NCBI GenBank assembly: GCA_032622095.1
Contig: CP136066.1
Location: 8,825,784 to 8,889,783, forward strand
Direction of reading: 5' to 3'
DNA from: Siphonodentalium dalli
Lineage: Eukaryota; Mollusca; Scaphopoda; Gadilida; Siphonodentaliidae
DNA length: 64,000 bases
Made by a program: the position numbers and the translations under genes
In this document: positions 25,240 to 37,200 of the stretch, piece after piece
Layout: each line of letters begins with the position of its first letter
Position numbering within the stretch: position 1 is the stretch's first letter
Notes under the pieces: generated by a model
Databases searched by the model: none
Told to the model about the DNA's origin: nothing
What the model saw: only the letters and a program-made list of their open reading frames with translations

Positions 25240-28200
25240 GCATTAGTATACTTCAATTATGAAGTATTATATTTGAATGTGACCCGGTTGTAATTGGCAT
25301 ATACACAGCACGTGTAAAATAAAAATAAAATCTAGCATTTAAGTGGATACCGAACAATAATCAGTGCAATGCTGCCAACGCCTCGAACTTTCAGAACACT
25401 CTTAACTACATGTGAATTGGTTAATATCATGCTTTATTGTGAGCTCAACAATAGATTATAGAAGAAATTGCTAACAGATAATAATTGTTATCCACCGTTA
25501 GCAGCGAAGAGATAGAAAATTACACATTCATTGTAGCTTTGACTTCTATGACATAACTGAATTATTTAAATAATTATCATCGAACTTTAAAATATGAACC
25601 ATATATATATATAGTAGCATTAGTATACTTCAATTATGAAGTATTATATTTAATGTGACCCGGTTGTAATTGGCATATACACAGCACGCGTAAAATAAAA
25701 ATAAAATCTAGCATTTAAGTGGATACCGAACAATAATCAGTGCAATGCTGCCAACGCCTCGAACTTTCAGAACACTCTTAACTACATGTGAATTGGTTAA
25801 TATCATGCTTTATTGTGAGCTCAACAATAGATTATAGAAGAAATTGCTAACAGATAATAATTGTTATCCACCGTTAGCAGCGAAGAGATAGAAAATTACA
25901 CATTCATTGTAGCTTTGACTTCTATGACATAACTGAATTATTTAAATAATTATCATCGAACTTTAAAATATGAACCATATATATATATAGTAGCATTAGT
26001 ATACTTCAATTATGAAGTATTATATTTGAATGTGACCCGGTTGTAATTGGCATATACACAGCACGCGTAAAATAAAAATAAAATCTAGCATTTAAGTGGA
26101 TACCGAACAATAATCAGTGCAACGCTGCCAACGCCTCGAACTTTCAGAACACTCTTAACTACATGTAAATTGGATAATATCATGCTTTATTGTGAGCTCA
26201 ACAATATATTATAGAAGAAATCGCTAACAGATAATAATCGTTATCCACCGTTAGCAGCAAAGAGATAGAAAATTACACATTCATTGTAGCTTTGACTTCT
26301 ATGACGTAACTGAATTTTTTAAATAATTATCATCGAACTTTAAAATATGAACCATATATATAGTAGCATTAGTTATATAGTAGCATTAGTATACTTCAAT
26401 TATGAAGTATTATATTTGAATGTGACCCGGTTGTAATTGGCATATCCACAGCACGCGTAAAATAAAAATAAAATCTAGCATTTAAGTGGATACCGAACAA
26501 TAATCAGTGCAATGCTGCCAACGCCTCGAACTTTCAGAACACTCTTAACTACATGTGAATTGGTTAATATCATGCTTTATTGTGAGCTCAACAATAGATT
26601 ATAGAAGAAATCGCTAACAGATAATAATCGTTATCCACCGTTAGCAGTGAAGAGATAGAAAATTACACATTCATTGTAGCTTTGACTTCTATGACGTAAC
26701 AGAATTTTAAAAATAATTATCATCGAACTTTAAAATATGAACCATATATATATATAGTAGCATTAGTATACTTCAATTATGAAGTGGCATATACACAGCA
26801 CGTGTAAAATAAAAAATAAAATCTAGCAAGCGTGCGTTATAATGTTAATCGGTAGATGGTCCATTGATGGGCCGGCAAATAAGATACTGCTCTAATGTTA
26901 TTGCACCGCTATTATGGTTTGCTAACATATAACCAAGGGACTGTTACAATTCCACGGTTCTATCTCATAGCTTGGTAAGGGTGCTTTCTAATGTCAATCA
27001 ATGGTATAACAATGTAATTTTAGCTCATACTGACAACAGAATAAAAAGGACGACAATTGCCATTATTTTATCAATCAACATTTCGAAGAGAGCTTTCCGA
27101 TTAATGGCAACTAGCCATTTTTCCGACTAAATCCTGAAAGTTAACCATAATTCTGCTGTGGTTAAGGGGTCGATTACTGTAGTTCTCAATTGCGATCTGT
27201 GAAATATCCAATACTAACGTGTGTCACAACCGGTAGCTGGTGAGCTCCATCCTGGGGAACAGGTGCAATCCCCGGTCACAGAATCACACCACCCATTCCC
27301 GCAGTCCACACCGTCACATACATCTGTAACAATATCATTACACTTGCGTAGAGATAAAGTATTTTTTGTTAAATAATGAGAATGTGTTTACAATACCATC
27401 GGACCAATAGTGGTATCTTGCCAGAAACCTTCTCACGTTAATACTTGACGCAGTGTACGAATTTTGGTCTGAAATTTCCATCTGGTGTTGTATGAGGTAT
27501 AAAATGTATACAAACATGATTGTATTGATCATTTTAATAAACGTTATGGTGAGACATCACGCCCTTGGCAGCGGCCATCACACGAGAGACCCGCGAGAGG
27601 CCCACGAGAGAAAAGTTTTAGTTTTGAAATGGTCAGGGACTAAACATAACTTCGTTGCATAAACCCGTTTATTATATGATCATAACCTTTCTTCTAAAAT
27701 TCCTATACTAAATCATACGGAATTGTAGTTGATAAATCACGATATCTACTGGATTGTGCTATAAATAGGCAAGAAGGGTTAATAACAAGTCACGCGACGT
27801 CATGAGTTATTAATCGGAATTTTAAATCCCTGGGTTTTTCCAATGATATTTAAAGTATCTACGTTGTTGTGCATTTGATGGATCCATTTACACACATATA
27901 TATGATCAGGTGTTTCGGGCATAATGGGGCTTGATAACATTGGTAGATCATATAATAAAACACTTGTTGCATTGTTTCGAGGTTGACATGAGGATTTATC
28001 AACCATTGGAAGTTAATATTCACCTCGGCCTGCGGCCTCGGTGAATATTAACTTCCTCGGGTTGATAAATCTGCATGTCAAACTCGAAACATTGCAATAA
28101 ATTTATAATACAAGACGAGCTCTGATTGTTCACTAGTACGTACATGTTATCGAGATATTCCGCAGTGTACCACAACACATGAGGTATAATCAGTGCAATG

Positions 28201-31200
28201 CTGCCAATGCCTCGAACTTTCAGAACACTCTTAACTACATGTGAATTGGTTAATATTATACAGTTATCGCCCGCGATTGAGTGAGACACGGGGATTTGTC
28301 GCCCGCTCGAGACCTGGAATGTCACCCGAGGGCCGTCAGGCCCGAGGGTGACATTCCAGGTCGAGAGCGGCGACAAATCCCCGTGTCTCACGAAAACAAG
28401 GGTGATAACTGTTTTGTTATCTGACAATGGAGTACACACGAACCTCCTTAATAGCAGGCATAAATGCGCGCATATATTATTTAATCCAGTTCGAAAAGTT
28501 AATTCTATGTTGGAATCATCGCTATTTAAAAAATAAAACATTCGTAATCTGGATTAATTAACAGACCCGTCATTTGCGCAGATATTCTCCGGTCAGTTTG
28601 CTGGTTGCAATGTGGAAATCGGTTCCCGGAAAGAGGAGTAAAGCAATTTCGAAGTTGACTAGCCATGCAGCGAAATGTTCGGTTTCGTTTCAAATGAGCG
28701 TGAAGACGCCGCCAGACGTGTTAATTTCCAGAATGCTAAATGGTGGAACTAACACGTTGTAGTAGTGCAAAAAGAAATTGACATCTGTCACAGATCGTTA
28801 CGCAACATACGGGTATTCTCTGAAGTCTGATGAATGTATTGAAGAAAAGAAATAATAAATTGATAAACAGCAAAGAGTGGCCATTTGATCTATAGTACAT
28901 AAACGTAGTTGTAACGTATGTACATCGTATGTGCAATTGTCTGCAGCATACCAACTACATAATAAGGTTTATATATTTGTCCCACGGTCTTTATTATTGA
29001 TATAAAAAGGTCCAATATTAATATTACACCTTATAACAGATATGTGTCTATGATAACACCATTATACATAGCGTGCTTTAATTGCAAATAAAAAACACAC
29101 AATTATGCAAATTAGCAAACACCACAGTTCGCGGTTGTTGTGAAACAGTGGGGTTTATAAAAACAGTGTTTTTCGAAATTATCAGAGAGCTGACAGAGAA
29201 TCTCTGCGCGGTGAGATCTTCGAAGTTCTATGTTAACTGGTAACAGCTGAGCGGTCAATAACTGAGACAATGTTACCCTCGAGGGTAATATGGTGATTTA
29301 TCGCCCGCCATGTGACGCACTCTCAGCCAATCAGAAGAGAGGGAAATGGGAAGAAGGATAACAACATGCTTTATTGTGAGTTCAACAATAGATTATAGAA
29401 GAAATCGCTGACAGATAATAATCGTTACCCACCGTTAGCAGCGAAGAGATAGAAAATTACACATTCATTGTAGCTTTGACTTCTATGACGTAACTGAATT
29501 TTTTAAATAATTATCATCGAACTTTAAAATATGAACCATATATATATATAGTAGCATTAGTATACTTCAATTATTAAGTATTATATTTGAATGTGACCCG
29601 GTTGTAATTGGCATATGCACAGCACGCGTAAAATAAAAATAAAATCTAGCATTTAAGTGGATACCGAACAATAATCAGTGCAATGCTGCCAACGCCTCGA
29701 ACTTTCAGAACACACTCAACTACATGTGAATTGGTTAATATCATGCTTTATTGTAAGCTCAACAATAGATTATAGAAGAAATTGCTAACAGATAATAATT
29801 GTTATCCACCGTTAGCAGCGAAGAGATAGAAAATTACACATTCATTGTAGCTTTGTCTTCTATGACGTAACTGAATTTTTTAAATAATTATCATCGAACT
29901 TTAAAATATGAACCATATGTATATATATAGTAGCATTAGTATACTTCAATTATGAAGTATTATATTTGAATGCGACCCGGTTGTAATTGGCATATACACA
30001 GCACGCGTAAAATAAAAATAAAATCTAGCATTTAAGTGGATACCGAACAATAATCAGTGCAATGCTGCCAACGCCTCGAACTTTCAGAACACTCTTAACT
30101 ACATGTGAATTGGATAATATCATGCTTTATTGTGAGCTCAACAATAGATTATAGAAGAAATCGCTAACAGATAATAATCGTTATCCACCGTTAGCAGCGA
30201 AGAGATAGAAAATTACACATTCATTGTAGCTTTGACTTCTATGACGTAACTGAATTTTTTAAATAATTATCATCGAACTTTAAAATATGAACCATATATA
30301 TATAGTAGCATTAGTATACTTCAATTATGAAGTATTATATTTGAATGTGACCCGGTTGTAATTGGCATATCCACAGCACGCGTAAAATAAAAATAAAATC
30401 TAGCATTTAAGTGGATACCGAACAATAATCAGTGCAATGCTGCCAACGCCTCGAACTTTCAGAACACTCTTAACTACATGTGAATTGGTTAATATCATGC
30501 TTTATTGTGAGCTCAACAATAGATTATAGAAGAAATCGCTAACAGATAATAATCGTTATCCACCGTTAGCAGTGAAGCGATAGAAAATTACACATTCATT
30601 GTAGCTTTGACTTCTATGACGTAACTGAATTTTTTAAATAATTATCATCGAACTTTAAAATATGAACCATATATATATATAGTAGCATTAGTGTACTTCA
30701 ATTATGAAGTATTATATTTGAATGTGACCCGGTTGTAATTGGCATATCCACAGCACGCGTAAAATAAAAATAAAATCTAGCATTTTAAGTGAATACCGAA
30801 CAATAATCAGTGCAATGCTGCCAACGCCTCGAACATTCAGAACGCTCTTAACTACATGTGAATTGGTTAATAATCTCATTCGTGCTCGTGGCAAACCACT
30901 CGCGATAAATAGACAGCTGTCTCTCGATCACTCATGAGATCATTTTCGGTATCCACTCAACGACAATATATATAATATAATGTGACGACACACATTCTCA
31001 AGTTCCAATACTCAACATTGATGTCCATTAAATATTTTATTTGGAAATTTTATTTCGCTCGATCACACGCATGTGATATTGCTAATTAGGTTTTAAAAGG
31101 GCAACTGGCATTCGGGGACCTCTATGTATGCCTTCACATTTCTAAATTCTTTAGATTATCACCGACCTCACTAACACTTGAAACTTGAAAATGTCAGAAC

Positions 31201-34200
31201 TCGACTACATGCGTGTGACATGACGTAAACACTGTAAGATTAATATTGTGATTGGAATAACATTTGCATGCATATTTATATAACATGTATATATTTGTCA
31301 TTTGTATATATGCTCTCCTAAATTGAGGAGGTTAACAATAAAAGACTAACTACTATATAGACTGAAGAAGGAGAAATATAATGGCTACCTGCTAATACTG
31401 AATTTTTATTTCAGATAGGACAAACATAAGTCTTATTTGCAAAATGTTGCCAGAGAGGTAACGAAAGGGGATCGCCGTTCAATAGTGACTCCATGTTTCA
31501 TGTTACAGTTCGAAGAGAAGAACTGCTTGGTGGGAAACCATACCACTCAGAGATAAACACTGAGCTGTTGTGTATAAGTGACCCGCCATAACAAATCCAG
31601 TCGTCAGTCGGGATTTTTTTTACCGTGTGCCAATGCATTCTCTTATATATGCGAGTCGACCATAGGTCGCCTCACATATATAAGAGAATGCATTGGCCTA
31701 ACAATTTTTTACAATTTTAATAATTTTTTTGTATTCTTTAACATTTTTATAATTTCACCCATACAGAGCCCCAGACAAACATGAGCAGACGACACTCTTC
31801 TATATGCTTCTGTATATGTGTGGGGCTCCCTGCAGGGTAATGGATGTTTTTTTATTGTATGTCCTAAAAATTGTAAGAAACATTTATTTAAAAAAATTTA
31901 TAAAACATTGTTCGGCCAATGCATTCTTTTATATATGTGAGGCAACCTATGGTCGACTCGCATATATAAGAGATGCATCGGCACAGGGTAAAAAAATCCC
32001 GACTTACGACTGGATTTGATATGGCGGGTCACATATAGTCTCACTACAGTTTCTACAAAACGTACAGTCGAATTACAAAAGAAATGAATACACTGCGCAT
32101 CGGCAAGTATATTGGATTTTGACCACATAAACTGATTGTCGCGTCGTCCTATAATCAGTTCCTTTGTGGACAAATTCTATAATACACAGGCCGATGCGCA
32201 GTGTATTTATTTCTTTAAAAACATATATATGTATGTTTACATGATATATTATTATATATCCAAAGAATAATATACATTAATATGTTATTCTAGATTTAGG
32301 CGTATATGTGTCAATTGTGACGGGTGAAACATTAAATACTAACGTGTGAGACAGAACGTTTCTGGCGAACTCCACCCTGGAAAACAGGTGCAGTCCCCAG
32401 TCACACAATCACACCACCCGTTACCACAGTCCACAGTGGCACACACTGAAACAAAGAAGCATTGTTGAAACAACGCGTCCGAACATTGTACTTGGACGGA
32501 CAGCTTAAATGTGGATTATCTATTTGTAAACATGTATTATATAGTTACCGGGGTAGAAAATATTAGATATGAATCGAAGACTCCTGTCCGGAAGTGCTTC
32601 TGTCGATTAATATTAGTTTGATTTCGAATATTTTCGGGTCTAAAAAGGTGTGGTTGTTTAGCAAACGAACAATAGTGGTTACTGTTAACAGAGATCAGAA
32701 ATTTTATTGTGTAATTTTGTCACAAATAAACGTAAATTATACTCATTGTCGCTTATAACTATGGAATAAAACAATGCAATCAATCAATCTGGGACATTTG
32801 ATGATCGGTACGTAGCCATAGGAACAGTCTAATGCTCTATATCGATATATTGTATCACCCGAATGTTCTGTTCTAAAAATAGACAAATAAAGGTGTCCAA
32901 TAAAATATTCGAAATAAAATCAACATTAATTGATAGAAGCCTTTCCGAACAGGGGTCTTCAGTTCATATTTATTATTTTATACCCGCGCAACTATTCAAA
33001 TTTGTTATTTAAAGAGATAATCCATTTTAACCCTTTACCCAACAAACCGGCCAAAACCGGCCAAATAAAGCTTCAACGGCCTAAAATATCTTCGGTCTGT
33101 CTCAATAGAACCATACAAATATGGATATCATTGGAACCGGATCATTGACCACATTGTGATAGTTACCGTTATGCCCTGTGCCAATGCATTCTCTTATATA
33201 TGCGAGTCGAACATAGGTCGCCTCGCATATATAAGAGAATGCATTGGCCTAAAATAATTTTTAATGTGTTAAGCCAATGCATTCTCTTATATATGCGAGG
33301 CGACCTATGGTCGACTCGCATATATAAGAGAATGCATTGGCACAGGGCATAACTGTTGGGTAAAGGGTTAAGGGTCAACTGCATGTTTTTCCCAAATGAT
33401 ATTTCAATGTAGATCTTCTCACAATGTGTCTGGAATTGATTTTTGAAAATTGATACGATCGATTATTCTGATACAATATTTAGGAACTGTCAGCAAGTTG
33501 GAAATTACAACCCAATTTGTTATACATTATGGCATTAAAATATGTAGAAATACGTTGTTTTCCAGTACCAAGAACTTCGGTCAGAACGAAATGTTTCAAA
33601 AGTTCAGTTCATGTTTCTGTTGACGGTTCTAGTGACGCGAACATTGTTTTCTTCATAGGTTTTTCAAGAGTTATCTATCCTGGAAACGCGCTAACCTAAC
33701 CGTCTGCATCTTTTCGTGCGCGTTTAATTTAAAAGTTCTCATTAGTTTGGCATACTTAAACAATACGAATATCAACGATGATATATTGCTGCAAGGAATA
33801 TGTGGCCCGCCATATCAACCCACATGGAGCCTCACACAGATGGAAGCATGCACTACATAATGTCGTCTGTTCTCTATGGGTTAATAGACCCGCGATATCA
33901 AATCCAGTCGTAAGTCGGGATTTATTTTACCCTGTGCCAATGCATTCTCTTATATATGCGAGTCGACCATAGGTCGCCTCGCATATATAAGAGAATGCAT
34001 TGGGCTAACAATTTTTTACAATTTTAATAATTTGTTCTTATAATTTCACCCATACAGAGCCCCAGACAAACATGAGCAGACGACACTCTTCTATATGCTA
34101 CTATATATGTGTGGGGCTCCCTGCATGGTAATGGATGTTTTTTTATTTTATGCCCTAAAAATTGTAAGAAACATTTATTTAAAAAACATGATTAAAAATT

Positions 34201-37200
34201 GTTAGGCCAATGCATTCTCTTATATATGCGAGGCGACCTATGGTCGACTCGCATATATAAGAGAATGCATTGGCACAGGGTAAAAAAAAATCCCGATTTA
34301 CGACTGGATTTGATATGGCGGGTCTATTAACCCATAGAGAGCCCCACACAGCCTGGAGCAGACGACACTATGTAGTGCATGCTTCCATCTGTGTGAAGCT
34401 CCCTGTGTGTGGCGGGTCACATATGTGAGCGGAAAGGAGCAGACTGTTATCTCGAGTTCCATGATAACTCTTGAAAAACATAAGATAAGTTAAGTTTTAT
34501 TGGCAAAACATCCTTATAAGGACAGTATGCATACATAATAACATATAATTGTACATTGTGTATTGACCAGTATAATAAATTATATTAATAGAAGGTTATG
34601 TATAACCTCAGTAAAGCTGAATGTGCATAGGATCGTCTCGTCTCTATTTATTTATTGATTTGTGATACGATGCTCATCGCGTGCGGAGAATAATCTTCGG
34701 ATCATATGGCAAATTGAGGTGCATGTACTCTTGGGCTCAAAATAAACATGCATGCACGTTTATTATTTTCTTGGGTAATATCTCCCCTGCAACAGTGCTT
34801 ATTTGGGTCTGCACGTTTATTAATTTTGAGGCTATAAAAATTGAAATCAGCACAAACTCTAGATTTCTATATGACTCTCATATCAAAATGGTATATATAT
34901 ATCTTTAATTCCTCCTTAATAGAAGATCATATAATATACAATATATCATTGAAACAAATTAAAGAAATTTAAGCAAAATGAACAACCCATAATTATATTA
35001 TAAAAATACTTTTTTTAACCATTGTTAATATGTTGGATGTTTTGCTCAGAGTTCCCCCTGCACTATTATTTGAGTCTGCACATTTATTAACTTCCAATGG
35101 AATTTCCCCCCTGCACTTTTATTTGGAGCCGAAGAGTACTTGAAATATGAAGGATGCACTTCAATTTGCCATATGATCCGAAGATTATTCTCCGCACGCG
35201 ATGAGCATCGTATCACAAATCAATAAATAAATAGAGACGAGACGATCCTATGCACATTCAGCTTTACTGATGTTATACATAACCTTCTATTAATATCATT
35301 TATTATACTGGTCGTATAGGGGCCAGACGTGTTTCTGGTTGCTCCCGTTATTAATGATGACGCGTTTCTGGTTGCTCCCGAAATTAATGATGCGTGGTTA
35401 ATTAATCTTTGGCTGCGTTGAAACTAGGATGCCGTGGATTAGTTACTAGATTAGTAGTTACAATGGATTATTTTACAAAAATCTCACAAGATTGGTGTTT
35501 ATTTGGAGAATAGACAACATTACCAGAAAGACCAACATGGATGTTTAATGTTAATGACTCGGACTTTGATGACACCTTCGAAATGTTGATTGATAAAAAA
35601 TGCACCCGAAATTAGCATTAACACAAATTGGCGAGACCCAGATGTTCGACTCAAGAACTCTGTTTTAAATGCAGAACAGATTATCAGAAGCAAATAAAAC
35701 GAAATGCGAACAGCCGTACAAATGCTGGAGTTAACCCTTTCAATGCCAAGTCCCATTTTTGTATCAACCCATATTTCCTTGATAATTTTTCAAATTTATT
35801 GATTATAATAATGTGATACATTGATGGAAGGAGCTCAAAGTTTTGGCAAGTCACTTTTTAATTCCTCAAATAAGTTGAAAATATCGGTCAATCAATACCA
35901 TTCATTTTAGGAAACTAGTACCATATAATTATATTAGTGATATTTTATATGGTTTCGGAAAAGTTTACACCTCCATTAAGATGCAGTTAATCTGGAAACA
36001 TTATTATCGATAACAAAAGAGATTCCAGTATAATTATTAACTAACTGTTTTTCTATCGATGTCAAACGTCGTTCAAACTGCGAGTGTCGAAACATAAAAC
36101 TCAATCAAGGTTGGCAAAAATGATACTAGCATGAATAACATTTGGCAAATTCCAATAGTATTTGGAAAAACTAAATTTCATTTGGCAAATTATTTTGCAA
36201 AAGTAAATTTCTGGCCAGCGCGGACCCTGCACTGAAATAACAACGCCACTTAGATTGCAGGAAAGGGCCAAGAGCATAGCGGTCTAGCATCACCAAATTC
36301 ACCCTCTGGGGACCTCATTGAAGTTCCCAAATGGTGAATATTGTGATGTACACCCATTGGGAACCTCGATTATGCAAAGTGTCGTCTGTCAATTTGGGGA
36401 TATAGAGAAACTAAAATAAAAAAGAAATAGAATCTATGTGAAGAAGTTTCTATATAAATTTGACAATAAAGAAACATTCCAGAGAAAATGGCCTGAGCAG
36501 AATGAGTTCCCAGAGGGTGAATTTAGTGGTGCTAGCCCGCTATGCCGGACAGCATCACTAAATTCACCCTCTGGGGGGCCGACGAGATTGAAGGGATTCC
36601 CTCCATTTCATTGGGGAGTGGCGCAGACTGCGCGTAATATCATTGGTTTATTACACAGCAGATCCCGTCTGAGATCAGAAGTCAATGACGTGTTGGCAAT
36701 TTTCCCACGCATTGTCAAACTCAACTATTGTTGGAAAACTGAATACAGGCGATATATCCATAATACAGGCGATATATCCATAATACAGGCGATATATCCA
36801 TAATACAGGCGATATATCCATAATACAGGCGATATATCCATAATACAGGTGATATATCCATAATACAGGCGATATATCCATAATACAGGCGATATATTCA
36901 TAATACAGGCGATATATCCATAATACAGGCGATATATCCATAATACAGGCGATATATTCATAATACAGGCGATATATCCATAATACAGGCGATATATCCA
37001 AAATACAGGCGATATATCCATAATACAGGCGATATATCCATAATACAGGTGATATATCCATAATACAGGCGATATATCCATAATACAGGTGATATATCCA
37101 TAATACAGGCGATATATCCATAATACAGGCGATATATTCATAATACAGGCGATATATCCATAATACAGGCGATATATCCATAATACAGGCGATATATCCA

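Larger units (their letters stand above)
22560..26828. repeat. Segmental duplication, copy 1 (with satellite)
   Basis: Starts in array-intron sequence (gagtgcgttatcatg, gatggtccatt), runs through a type B EGF exon, a 22-bp triplet repeat (24019-24085), a palindrome and six satellite units. The same order restarts at 26829. Copy 2 lacks about 615 bp corresponding to roughly 23085-23700. Confidence 0.88.
26829..30890. repeat. Segmental duplication, copy 2
   Basis: Junction at about 26829 where satellite (aaaatctagca) meets array-intron sequence (agcgtgcgttataatg). The order then follows copy 1: type B exon, aacccgtttattatatgatc, palindrome at 27967-28098, and satellite units starting at 28191 (interrupted), 29675, 30054, 30429 and a partial at 30807. 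Confidence 0.88.

Noticed and set aside
28020-28541. 173-codon minus-strand frame
   Set aside because: It runs through a large hairpin and dispersed-repeat sequence shared with 1143-1423; no domain.
36438-36803. 121-codon plus frame
   Set aside because: Composed of a palindrome and the start of the minisatellite; no domain.
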